DNA of 35,350 bases from NCBI GenBank assembly GCA_030684775.1, contig JAUXXW010000048.1:1-35350 (forward strand), in the 5' to 3' direction. A model generated the notes under the pieces. It was not told the DNA's origin. It ran no database searches and worked only from the letters and a program-made list of their open reading frames with translations. Of this stretch, positions 26,569-34,393 are shown piece after piece. The stretch comes from Pseudomonadota bacterium. GTDB lineage: Bacteria; Pseudomonadota; Gammaproteobacteria; Burkholderiales; Thiobacillaceae. Position 1 is the stretch's first letter. Every line of letters starts with the position of its first letter. A program made the position numbers and the translations under genes.

Positions 26569-27237
26569 TTATTCGAGTGAGACACGCAGGGCGGCGGCGG
26601 CTATCCAGGGGGCGATCATAAGGGAGAGAACCAGAAAAGCGCCCAACAATGACAAGTGCGCCTCGGCACCGGTTCCCGCCATGACGCCATCGACGGCGCC
26701 GGCGCCGAAAATAAGCGCGGGGACATAGAGCGGCAGGATCAGCAGGGTCAACAAAACTCCGCCGCCACGCAGGCCAAGGGTCAGCGCGGCACCGACGCCG
26801 CCGAGCAGCGACAGGATGGGTGTACCCAGCAGCAGGGAGATTTCCAGCACCCAGATGGCTTCCCAACTCAGGTTGAATTGAATGCCCAGCACCGGCGCGA
26901 TCAGCAGCAGGGGAATGCCATAGATCAGCCAATGTGCCAGCGACTTGCCCAGCACCAATAGCACCGTCGGCTCCGGTGACAGCACCATGTGCTCCAGGCT
27001 GCCATCGTGGTGATCGTCGGCGAACAGGCGCGACAGCGACAGCAGCGAGGCCAGGGTGGCCGCCACCCACAACACGCCGGGGCCGATACGCGCCAGCATT
27101 TCCGGCTCCGGCCCGACGCCAAGCGGAAACAGACTGGCAACCATGACGAAGAAGAATTGCGCGATCAGCCAGTCACCACGGCGGCGAGCGGCCAGGGTGA
27201 GATCACGACGCAGGACGGCGAGGAGGAAGCGGTGCAT
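26569..27237 (-). CDS. ccmB: Haem exporter permease CcmB
   Basis: A 222-residue six-helix membrane subunit that pairs with the CcmA ATPase; together they release haem-loaded CcmE. FADDHHDGSLEHMVLSPEPT is the conserved cytoplasmic loop near residue 70, and PLYVPALIFGAGAVDG lies in the C-terminal half. The start is about 10 bp from a large perfect hairpin that lies between ccmA and ccmB. Confidence 0.96.
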   Translation of the reverse strand: MHRFLLAVLRRDLTLAARRRGDWLIAQFFFVMVASLFPLGVGPEPEMLARIGPGVLWVAATLASLLSLSRLFADDHHDGSLEHMVLSPEPTVLLVLGKSLAHWLIYGIPLLLIAPVLGIQFNLSWEAIWVLEISLLLGTPILSLLGGVGAALTLGLRGGGVLLTLLILPLYVPALIFGAGAVDGVMAGTGAEAHLSLLGAFLVLSLMIAPWIAAAALRVSLE

Positions 27238-27246
27238 GGTTACTCC

Positions 27247-27301
27247 GTGGGAGCGGGCTTGCCCGCGATACGCGCGTTATCGCGGGCAAGCCCGCTCCCA
27301 C
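27247..27301. repeat. Perfect REP-like hairpin between ccmA and ccmB
   Basis: Arms GTGGGAGCGGGCTTGCCCGC plus GAT and its exact complement (23 bp stem) around a nine-base CG-rich loop. This core is very like the REP repeats known in Pseudomonas. In an operon such a hairpin can stabilise the upstream ccmA mRNA or lower ccmB expression. Confidence 0.9.
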
Positions 27302-27325
27302 ACCTGGTTCGCTCGGGCGTCTTCC

Positions 27326-27976
27326 TCATGCCAACTCCGGAATCGCCACGTTGCCGACCAAAAGCCGTTGCACCGTCACTCCTTCCAGATTCAAGGCCTG
27401 GTGGGTGGTCGCCACCACCATGCCGCCACCCTTCAGGTGATCGCGAATCAGCCCTTCCATCAATGCCACCGCGTGCACATCAAGCCCGGTCAACGGCTCA
27501 TCCAGTATCCACAGCGTTGCCCCGGCAAGAAGCAGGGCGGCCAACGCCACACGACGGCGCTGACCGAAAGAAAGCACACGACAGGGCAAATCCAGGCAGC
27601 GACTCAAACCAAGTTTATTCAGTGTGGCGACACCTCGTGCCGCGTCGAATTCGCGGCCTTGCAGGCCATCGGCGAAACGCAGGTTTTCGACAGGATTAAG
27701 GTCGTCCTTCACACCGTTGGCGTGACCGAGATAAATCATCTCCGCATGGTAAGCCTCGCGTTGCTTGCGGATGGGCTGACCGCGCCAGTGCACTTCCCCC
27801 TCTTCCGGACTGGACAGCCCGGTCAGCAGACGCAGCAAACTGGTCTTGCCCTGGCCATTGCCCCCCTGAACCAGTAACAGCGCACCGGCGTTCAAGGTGA
27901 AGTTCATGTTCTTGAACAACAACCGGTCGCCACGGGCGCAGGCCAGATCATGAACGGAAAGAGAAGGGTCGGACAT
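27326..27976 (-). CDS. ccmA: Cytochrome c maturation ATPase CcmA
   Basis: A 216-residue ABC ATPase that drives release of holo-CcmE from CcmC. Walker A is GGNGQGKTS, the signature is LSFGQRRRVALA and Walker B is LWILDEPLTGLD. The switch histidine is in ATTHQAL. First gene of the ccm operon; 88 bp to ccmB, longer than usual, because of the REP-like hairpin. The 150 bp upstream contain no clear promoter. Confidence 0.96.
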   Translation of the reverse strand: MSDPSLSVHDLACARGDRLLFKNMNFTLNAGALLLVQGGNGQGKTSLLRLLTGLSSPEEGEVHWRGQPIRKQREAYHAEMIYLGHANGVKDDLNPVENLRFADGLQGREFDAARGVATLNKLGLSRCLDLPCRVLSFGQRRRVALAALLLAGATLWILDEPLTGLDVHAVALMEGLIRDHLKGGGMVVATTHQALNLEGVTVQRLLVGNVAIPELA

Positions 27977-28132
27977 TGGATGGAGGTGGATTCAAGGCGA
28001 GCGAGGATACCAGCAAGACATGGCAAGCCTGTAGCCGGTGAGCAGTCGGAAGAGCGGTTGTTGAATGGGCGACAAACGCCATGGCACGCTTATTCCTACC
28101 ATCTGGTCACTGGCTACAAGCCAACAAGACAG

Positions 28133-28162
28133 AAAAAGGGGCGGATTTCTCCGCCCCTTTTC
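28133..28162 (-). terminator. Terminator after the octaheme nitrite reductase gene
   Basis: On the minus strand GGGGCGGA, a four-base loop, TCCGCCCC, then TTTTT. It lies 16 bp beyond the stop of the gene at 28178 and separates the fcc-reductase cluster from ccmA. Confidence 0.88.
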
Positions 28163-28177
28163 ACTCACTGACAATAA

Positions 28178-29890
28178 TTACTTGCCAGCGGACTTCAGTT
28201 TGGCGATCTCAGCCTTCAGGAACTTGATGCCATCCTGGGAAGCATCGATGGAGCGGGTCAGCGACTCGCGCGCATCATCCGGGTTGTGGAAGCCGTCGGA
28301 GTTCTCGGCGGTCCACCATTCCCAGTACAGGGTGCCGTCGTACTGGTAGTCGTAGGCCTTGTCCAAAGCATCCGGAGAAATACCGGCTTCCTTGGCCTTG
28401 TTGATCCAGTCGATCAGCTCAGCCAGCCAGAATTCAGCCTTGGCCATCTTGCCGCGGGTGTAGCCCTGGATCGCCTCCATATGGTACTTGGCTTCCTTCT
28501 CGCTCCACTCCTTGTGGCAGGTCAGGCAAGCGGCCTTCAGGTTGTAACGCGGCGACATCTGCTGGTGATTGGTGGTCACCTTGCCGTTGGCGGCGCGCTG
28601 CTTGGTCATATGGCAGTCCTTGCACTCGACGCCAGCCTTCTCGTGCTTGGAACCCCAGTAGGTTTCCATTTCCGGGTGCTGGATCTTGGGCAGCAGGGCA
28701 CCAGTTTGTGCGTGCTTGAAGTCCTTGAACTTGTACTGACCAGCCATCTTGTCCTTGTAGCCGAACACGTTCACCCAGGTGAACAGGTTGGTACGCGGAT
28801 CGTCCATCTTGATGTAGAACTCCTTGCCTTTCTCGGCGCAATCAAAGCCGGGGCCGCAGTTGTACTCCACGTGGCACTGGGCACACATCAGGTTGGAGTC
28901 GGACTTGGACAGCAGACCAATGGCACGGAAGTCTTTGCCATCACGCTGGAAGTTGACCTTGGTCATCTTGATCTGCTCGGACTTCACCTTGTCATGCGGA
29001 TAGGTGCCTTCCTTGCGATCCACCACAGCCTGGATCAGGGCGTCACGCACGACACGCGGACCAGCGGAGTGCGGGTCATGACACATGAAGCAGTTCAGCG
29101 GGTGGCTCATGGCGCGAGCGAACTCGACCGGCTTGGAGGTGCGGTCCCACTTGGCGCGCGGATCCTTATCGCCCATGAATTTCCAGTCCAGGATGTGATC
29201 CTGCGTCTTGCAGTTCATACAGACCGGGTTGACGGCCGTTACCGTCTGACGCATGAATTTCTTCTGGTCGGAGGTGCTGGGCTCCTTGTCGACAATCACG
29301 TTCCAGGCGCCATTGGCGACCAGTTCGGCCTTGTTGACATAGGTCCAGTCCTTGAACTGGAAGCGGCCACCGAAGCCACGATCAACGACCCACTGGTCCA
29401 CCAGCATGAAGGCGTGGGAACGCGGCTCGTTATGCTCCTTGGTGAAGCCGTAGCCATCCATGAGCTTGTCGAACAGCGGCGAGCGGCTCTTGTAGCTGGC
29501 TTTCTCAACACGAGCATGCGAGTCCAGATTGGTCTGCACAAAGGTGTTGTACTGCTCGACGTGGCAGGTGGCACAAGCGCGATGGTCCTTGTTGGTATTC
29601 GGACGCACGCCCCAGTCCTTCTGCTTCGCCAGTTTCTGGTGCTCGGCGGCATTGTCGTGACAGTGCGCGCAGTTCACCGTGGCATGGCGGCCCTTGGTGT
29701 GGAAGTCCTCGATGTCCTCGTGGCAGGAATAGCATTTTTTAGCTTCCACGGGCTGGATCGGCGGCGCCTTGGGCGCATCGGGCGGCGGCAGTTTCGGTCC
29801 GGGAATATCCACGGCCGCCTGCACGCCAAAGGCGAACAGGGCTGCTGCCAGTCCCATCGCCATTCGGCTTACTACGTTTCCAAATTTCAT
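28178..29890 (-). CDS. Octaheme c-type nitrite reductase (ONR/TvNiR type)
   Basis: A 570-residue periplasmic multihaem enzyme. A signal peptide ends near AFGVQA (residue 25). Eight haem sites in order: C53-H57, C74-H78, C106-H110, C224-K228 (CMNCK), C267-H271, C336-H340, C423-H427 and C455-H459. The fourth, with lysine as ligand, marks the catalytic haem, as in the Thioalkalivibrio octaheme nitrite reductase. VEYNCGPGF (Y343, C345) matches the Tyr-x-Cys pair that is cross-linked in that enzyme. Related enzymes reduce nitrite and hydroxylamine to ammonia, and sulfite to sulfide, with six electrons. The number and order of sites exclude the pentahaem NrfA. It lies 139 bp after fccB on the same strand, with its own terminator. 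Confidence 0.9.
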   Translation of the reverse strand: MKFGNVVSRMAMGLAAALFAFGVQAAVDIPGPKLPPPDAPKAPPIQPVEAKKCYSCHEDIEDFHTKGRHATVNCAHCHDNAAEHQKLAKQKDWGVRPNTNKDHRACATCHVEQYNTFVQTNLDSHARVEKASYKSRSPLFDKLMDGYGFTKEHNEPRSHAFMLVDQWVVDRGFGGRFQFKDWTYVNKAELVANGAWNVIVDKEPSTSDQKKFMRQTVTAVNPVCMNCKTQDHILDWKFMGDKDPRAKWDRTSKPVEFARAMSHPLNCFMCHDPHSAGPRVVRDALIQAVVDRKEGTYPHDKVKSEQIKMTKVNFQRDGKDFRAIGLLSKSDSNLMCAQCHVEYNCGPGFDCAEKGKEFYIKMDDPRTNLFTWVNVFGYKDKMAGQYKFKDFKHAQTGALLPKIQHPEMETYWGSKHEKAGVECKDCHMTKQRAANGKVTTNHQQMSPRYNLKAACLTCHKEWSEKEAKYHMEAIQGYTRGKMAKAEFWLAELIDWINKAKEAGISPDALDKAYDYQYDGTLYWEWWTAENSDGFHNPDDARESLTRSIDASQDGIKFLKAEIAKLKSAGK

Positions 29891-30029
29891 GGTCAGTCTC
29901 CTGAAAATTTAAACTTGCTTGGCGGCCCATCACGCGCGACTGCGCGCGGGCCCACCGGGTGGTTAAACGTCGGTAGTCTCGCGCGCGTCTTTCATAGGCC
30001 TCCTTGGTTAAAAGTCAGCAATCGGAACA

Positions 30030-31418
30030 TCAGATGAAGGCATCCGCCATCACGTTACGCAGCCAGCCGTCCGCGTACTCGGCTTCGAGCTTGCGATAGA
30101 TCGCCGGCACCGGCGACTTGTCCGGCATGAGGATGGGAGAAATGCCGCTGCCTTCCTTGATGTACTTGAAGGTGCCATCCACCACCCGGTACTGGTGCGC
30201 CACGGAGAAGCCGTAGTCATCGCCCACCACGCTGTAACAGGTGTTGGCGTAATAGGGCTGCGGCGTCGGCAGGCCATTGAGCTTGGCGACGATGGCGGCG
30301 GCGGCGACCTTGGCCTGGGTCATCGCGATATGGGCGGACTTGGGCATGTCGAAGTTGGCGTTCGGATTGCCGTAGATGGCCATCTCGCCAGCGACACAGG
30401 AGTCGCCAATGGTGTAGATGTTTTCATCCTCGGCGGAAGCCATGGTCATCGGCACCACCTTGCACCAGCCGTTTTCCTTGGCCAGGCCGGTATCGACCGC
30501 GATCTTGCCGGCCTTGTGCGCGGGGATGATGTTGAGCACATCGGCCTTCATGTCGACGAAGTCGGAAGAGACCGTCCGGTTCTTGGCATCCAGCTTGTTG
30601 ACGTTGCCGCCCTGGGAGCCGGCCACCCATTCGACCATGCTGTTGGTGCCCATGCCGTCTTTCTCCCAGCCATACATCGCTTTCCAGGCCTGGGTGAACA
30701 GACCCTTCTTGGAATGGGAGTCGTTGGCGTCGAGGATGATGACCTTGCACTTCTTCTTGCCGCTGTGCTGGAAGTAGTTGGCCGCCAGGGAAGCGCGCTC
30801 GTAGGGGCCGGGGGGGCAGCGGAACGGGCCCTTGGGCACGACGATGACGAACTTGCCGCCGTCGGGTATGGCCATCAGCTGCTTCTTCAGCAGCAGGGTC
30901 TGCTCGCCGGCCTTCCAGGCGTGAGGAATATCCGTGGTCACCGCCTCGGAATAGCCTTCGATGCCGTTGTAGTGGAACTCGATGCCGGGCGACATGACCA
31001 GCGCGTCATATTCGAGTTTCTTGCCACCCTTGGTGGTCACCACTTTCTTGGCGCGATCGACACCGATCACAAAATCCTGCAACACGTTGACGCCGCGCTT
31101 TTTGAGACCGTCATAGCCGGTCTGGATGGTCTTGATGTCGCGATGACCCGAGATCACCTCGTTGGACAGCGGGCAGGAGGTATAGACCGCGTTCGGCTCG
31201 ATCAGGGTCACATCGATGCCACCATCCAGCATCTTGACGTACTTGGCGGCGGTGGCGCCGCCATAGCCGCCACCAATGACGACGACGCGCGCTTTGCCGC
31301 CACCACTGGAAGTCTTGGCTCCCGGGCCGGCACAAGCGGACAAGGGAATGGATACGGCGGCTGCGGAGGACGCGGCGGCAATGGCCTTGATGAAGTTACG
31401 ACGATTGATTTGGCTCAT
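30030..31418 (-). CDS. fccB: Flavocytochrome c sulfide dehydrogenase, flavin subunit FccB
   Basis: A 462-residue FAD protein that oxidises sulfide to sulfur or polysulfide and passes electrons to the cytochrome subunit FccA. A Tat-type signal is present: NRRNFIKAIAAASSAAAVSI. The FAD-binding Rossmann motif VVVIGGGYGGATAAKYVK spans residues 45-62. C201 in FRCPPGPYERAS and C394 in ANTCYSVVGDDYGF are placed as the redox-active disulfide of the family; C82 in YTSCPLSNEVISG is also conserved. The C-terminal FCSD domain (YGFSVAHQYRVVDGTFKYI) is clear. It starts 12 bp after fccA. Confidence 0.93.
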   Translation of the reverse strand: MSQINRRNFIKAIAAASSAAAVSIPLSACAGPGAKTSSGGGKARVVVIGGGYGGATAAKYVKMLDGGIDVTLIEPNAVYTSCPLSNEVISGHRDIKTIQTGYDGLKKRGVNVLQDFVIGVDRAKKVVTTKGGKKLEYDALVMSPGIEFHYNGIEGYSEAVTTDIPHAWKAGEQTLLLKKQLMAIPDGGKFVIVVPKGPFRCPPGPYERASLAANYFQHSGKKKCKVIILDANDSHSKKGLFTQAWKAMYGWEKDGMGTNSMVEWVAGSQGGNVNKLDAKNRTVSSDFVDMKADVLNIIPAHKAGKIAVDTGLAKENGWCKVVPMTMASAEDENIYTIGDSCVAGEMAIYGNPNANFDMPKSAHIAMTQAKVAAAAIVAKLNGLPTPQPYYANTCYSVVGDDYGFSVAHQYRVVDGTFKYIKEGSGISPILMPDKSPVPAIYRKLEAEYADGWLRNVMADAFI

Positions 31419-31430
31419 GCTGTCTTCCCC

Positions 31431-32006
31431 TTACTTGCTCTGCGCGCCGTAGTACTTGGCGGCGGTTGCGACATCACCCTGGTCCAGCTTCTGGGTGTTC
31501 CTGATCATTTTCTTGTGGGTCATCTGGAAAGCCGGGTCGCGGTACTTGAGCATCTCCAGTTCCAGATACTTGGCCCATTGGCCATTCAGGCGCGGTGTCT
31601 CCTCATCGTCGGGCTTGCCACCGGTCACGCCATGGCAGGTCTCACAACGATCGGTAATATCCTTGCCTTTGGCGATCAGGTCGGCGGCCACCGGCTGAAC
31701 AACGGGCGTCCAGGGCAGCTTGGCGTAATACTTGGCCAGCGCGGCGATTTCCGCGTCGGTGTAACCCGAAATCAAGCGGGTCATGTTGGCGGAAGCGCGG
31801 GCGCCGCTCTTCCATTCCATCAGAATGTTCTTCAGGTAGGTCTCGGACAGACCGGCGATAGAGGGCATCGAATGGCCGACGCTGACGCCGCCGGTGCCAT
31901 GACAGTTGTTACAGGTGTTGACCAAACCCTGAATCGGGTCGGCGGCCAGGGCGGGGGTGGCGACCAGCCCAAGGGCGGCCATAGCTATCAGCAACTTGTA
32001 TCGCAT
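31431..32006 (-). CDS. fccA: Flavocytochrome c sulfide dehydrogenase, dihaem cytochrome subunit FccA
   Basis: A 191-residue exported protein with signal MRYKLLIAMAALGLVATPAL. It has two c-type haem sites, CNNCH (C32, H36) and CETCH (C121, H125), each in a c4-like half. M48 in HSMPSI and M75 in ANMTRL are likely ligand or near-ligand methionines. It takes electrons from FccB and would hand them to soluble cytochromes. First gene of the fccA-fccB cluster. Confidence 0.9.
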   Translation of the reverse strand: MRYKLLIAMAALGLVATPALAADPIQGLVNTCNNCHGTGGVSVGHSMPSIAGLSETYLKNILMEWKSGARASANMTRLISGYTDAEIAALAKYYAKLPWTPVVQPVAADLIAKGKDITDRCETCHGVTGGKPDDEETPRLNGQWAKYLELEMLKYRDPAFQMTHKKMIRNTQKLDQGDVATAAKYYGAQSK

Positions 32007-32168
32007 TTGCTTCTCCTACGGTTTCGACAACCATGGACAGCCCACGATTGACTCCAGGGGGCGAATAGTAGGAATGAGCCAACCCATACTTCCTTGATGG
32101 CTATCAAGTTTTTCGTATATCAGCATGGCAAAGCCCGCGCTGGCAGCGGGAAGAGCGCTTCAGCCCAT

Positions 32169-32196
32169 AAAAAAAAGCGGCCTAAGCCGCCTTTTT
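32169..32196 (-). terminator. Terminator after the PBP7-type gene
   Basis: On the minus strand GCGGC, loop TTAG, GCCGC, then eight T. It lies about 20 bp beyond the stop of the gene at 32217. An opposite T-run makes it partly bidirectional. Confidence 0.82.
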
Positions 32197-32216
32197 CAGA
32201 GAGAAAAGTACCACTG

Positions 32217-33320
32217 TCATGTCGCCGCGCGCGGTGGGTGGTGGCTGACAATTTTGCTGTCATGCTCCAGCCATTTTCGTATCCGTTGGGCGTCGCCGAT
32301 ACGACTCCATTTTCCCAGGGAGTCCAGCAGCACGATGATGACCTTCTGCTCGGCGATACTGGTCTGCATCACAAGGCAGTGGCCGGCCTCGTTGATATAG
32401 CCGGTCTTGGAAACGCCGATGTCCCAATTCTGGTTGCGGGTCAGGCTGTTGGTGTTGTTGAAGGCGATGTGGCGCTGCACCGAGCGGGCAATCTTATGCG
32501 TTTTGCCGTTTTCACGTACCCGCACGACTCGGGTTCCCGGGACGGACACGTCATAGCTGCCGGTGCTGCTGATCTGGCGTATCAGTTGATAGCGGTGGGC
32601 CGCGTCCACCATCTTCACCAGGTCGGCCGCGGTGGCGCGGTTGCCGCTGTCGAGGCCGGTTCCGTCGATAAAATGGCTGTTCTTCATACCGAGTTCGCGT
32701 GCTTTCCGATTCATGGCGGCGACGAATGCCCCACGACCACCAGGATAGGCACGGGAAAGCGCGGCGGCGGCGCGATTTTCTGAGGCTATCAGCGCCAGAT
32801 GCAACAATTCCTCGCGGGTCAATCGGGTTCCCAGAGCCAGGCGGGAGCCGGTGCCCTTGAGCCGATCCACATCCTCACTGTTGATCACGATTTCTTCGTT
32901 GAGGTCGAGCTCGGCATCCAGCGTGACCATCGCGGTCATCAACTTGGTGATGGAGGCGATGGCGGTGGGGACATCAACGTTCTTGGAATAGAGCGCTTCA
33001 CCAGTTTTCTGGTCGACCACCAGGACAGCGGCGGAGCGCAAATGGAGGTCTTCATCGTGCCAGGACTTGTCGTAGGACACCGCGCGCAGCGGCGTCATGA
33101 TGGGCTTGGCGACAATCTTGCTTTGCTTGGCCGCGCGGCTGATTTTTTTGTTGCCCTTGGCTTTCGCCTTCAACGAAGACTTGGGTTTCTTGGCTTTGGC
33201 CTTCGCCTTGACCTTGGAGACACTGGCCTTGCCATTCTGGGCCGCCTCCACCTCGGGTACCGCCCCCATAGGCGAGGCCAGAAATGCCGATAGCGTTAGG
33301 AATAGCAGTGTCTTCCTCAT
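32217..33320 (-). CDS. pbpG: D-alanyl-D-alanine endopeptidase, PBP7/PbpG type, with Lys-rich linker
   Basis: A 367-residue periplasmic penicillin-binding protein that cuts D-Ala-mDAP crosslinks in peptidoglycan. A signal peptide covers about residues 1-27. The active site motifs are S123-x-x-K126 (ASITKLM), S180-E-N and K305-T-G. Between signal and enzyme domain, residues 31-72 are Lys/Ala/Ser-rich (KVKAKAKAKKPKSSLKAKAK is a part), resembling a histone-H1-like tail; this could bind teichoic-free murein, lipopolysaccharide or nucleic acid, or only serve as a spacer. The start at 33320 (MRKTLLFLTL) replaces a longer open frame. Single-gene unit with its own terminator. Confidence 0.93.
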   Translation of the reverse strand: MRKTLLFLTLSAFLASPMGAVPEVEAAQNGKASVSKVKAKAKAKKPKSSLKAKAKGNKKISRAAKQSKIVAKPIMTPLRAVSYDKSWHDEDLHLRSAAVLVVDQKTGEALYSKNVDVPTAIASITKLMTAMVTLDAELDLNEEIVINSEDVDRLKGTGSRLALGTRLTREELLHLALIASENRAAAALSRAYPGGRGAFVAAMNRKARELGMKNSHFIDGTGLDSGNRATAADLVKMVDAAHRYQLIRQISSTGSYDVSVPGTRVVRVRENGKTHKIARSVQRHIAFNNTNSLTRNQNWDIGVSKTGYINEAGHCLVMQTSIAEQKVIIVLLDSLGKWSRIGDAQRIRKWLEHDSKIVSHHPPRAAT

Positions 33321-33764
33321 TTTCACTCCTGGGGGCGCACCGGAAACATGAGCGCAATGTAGCAAACATCGGTGGTTGTAATGAAATCTTTAGACTTCAC
33401 TTTAACTGTGCACATGAAAATTTCAAGCCGTATTGTAAGCGCGGGGGCCGCTTCCCGCTTCCCGGCAAACCTTCCAGGGACTTCATCAGACACCCGGCAA
33501 CTTCACGACGCGGCTGCCATCGGTGCTGTCGGTGGCCAGACACGCTCTCGCCTCCAGTATGGTGTGAGGGCTTGATGTCCCGGATTTACACCGATTTCAC
33601 CGCGTCTCACGTTCAGCCAAGCACGGTCGTGATCGAGGCGAGACGGCTGTATCGGCCACTCGTATAATTCCGACCCACGACGACGACCAGCTACCCGTAT
33701 GAACCATTCAGGCCGGCATGGCGCATGGGTATGCTCGAACGATCAGGAACCCCGAGGAGAAGCG
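33321..33764. other. Intergenic region between divergent pbpG and cytochrome genes
   Basis: 444 bp without a supported gene. The left part (33370-33440) is A+T-rich and probably holds the pbpG promoter, though no convincing -35/-10 pair was found. On the plus strand a perfect TATAAT lies at 33663-33668, with no good -35 at the right distance; it is a possible -10 for the cytochrome genes. GAGGAG precedes the cytochrome start at 33765. Confidence 0.45.
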
Positions 33765-34376
33765 ATGTCTCATACAACAGCGAAATTTCTTGCCGCCCTG
33801 GCCTTGCTGGGCGGCGGACTGACACTTTCCACCCACGCGCCGGCGGAAAGCCCAGCCGCCACGGCAGCAGCCAATGTCTGTGCCGGCTGTCACGGCGCCG
33901 ATGGCAACAGCACGGTGACCACCTTCCCGAAACTCGCGGGCCAACAGCAGGTTTACCTGCTGCGCGAACTCAAGGACTACAAGAGCGGCAAGCGCGCCAG
34001 CGAGATCATGGCGCCGTTCATGGCCGACCTCACCGAGGCCAATCTCGAAGAACTCGCCACCTGGTACGCCAAACAGAAACCGGCCCCCGGCGTCGCGGGC
34101 GACCCGGCCCTGCTGAAAGTGGGAAAAAACCTGTACCTGAAGGGCAACAGCAAGACCGACGTCCCGGCCTGCGCAAGTTGCCATGAGGATGACGGCAGCG
34201 GTTACAAGAAATTTGCGCGGGTGGCCGGCCAGCATGTCGAGTACACACTTGAGCAGTTCCGCCTCTATGCCTCCGGCAAACGCAGCAATGGCGCCCGTGT
34301 GATGCAGACGGTGGCCGAGCGGATGACCGAGCAGGAAACCCGCGCCGTCGCCGAATACATGGCCAGCATGCCCTGA
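33765..34376 (+). CDS. Dihaem cytochrome c4-type protein
   Basis: A 203-residue exported cytochrome. The signal peptide runs to about residue 28 (THAPAES). Two CxxCH sites, CAGCH (C39, H43) and CASCH (C136, H140), lie in two similar halves, each followed by a PKLAGQ or ARVAGQ segment typical of cytochrome c4. It would shuttle electrons in the periplasm between complex III, FccA-like donors and terminal oxidases or reductases. The start at 33765 (MSHTTAKF) has GAGGAGA upstream; the frame is open 22 codons earlier but without family features. The second cytochrome follows after 17 bp. Confidence 0.9.
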   Translation: MSHTTAKFLAALALLGGGLTLSTHAPAESPAATAAANVCAGCHGADGNSTVTTFPKLAGQQQVYLLRELKDYKSGKRASEIMAPFMADLTEANLEELATWYAKQKPAPGVAGDPALLKVGKNLYLKGNSKTDVPACASCHEDDGSGYKKFARVAGQHVEYTLEQFRLYASGKRSNGARVMQTVAERMTEQETRAVAEYMASMP

Positions 34377-34393
34377 GACCGAGGACAACCATC

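Noticed and set aside
28286-32051. Two long plus-strand open frames (583 and 618 codons) opposite the octaheme reductase and fccAB
   Set aside because: They are the reverse of well-supported cytochrome and flavoprotein genes and show only low-complexity hydrophobic or Gly/His-rich sequence.
33584-33667. Short plus-strand ORF of about 30 codons before the c4-type cytochrome
   Set aside because: No ribosome site, no recognisable sequence, and it runs into a likely -10 element.
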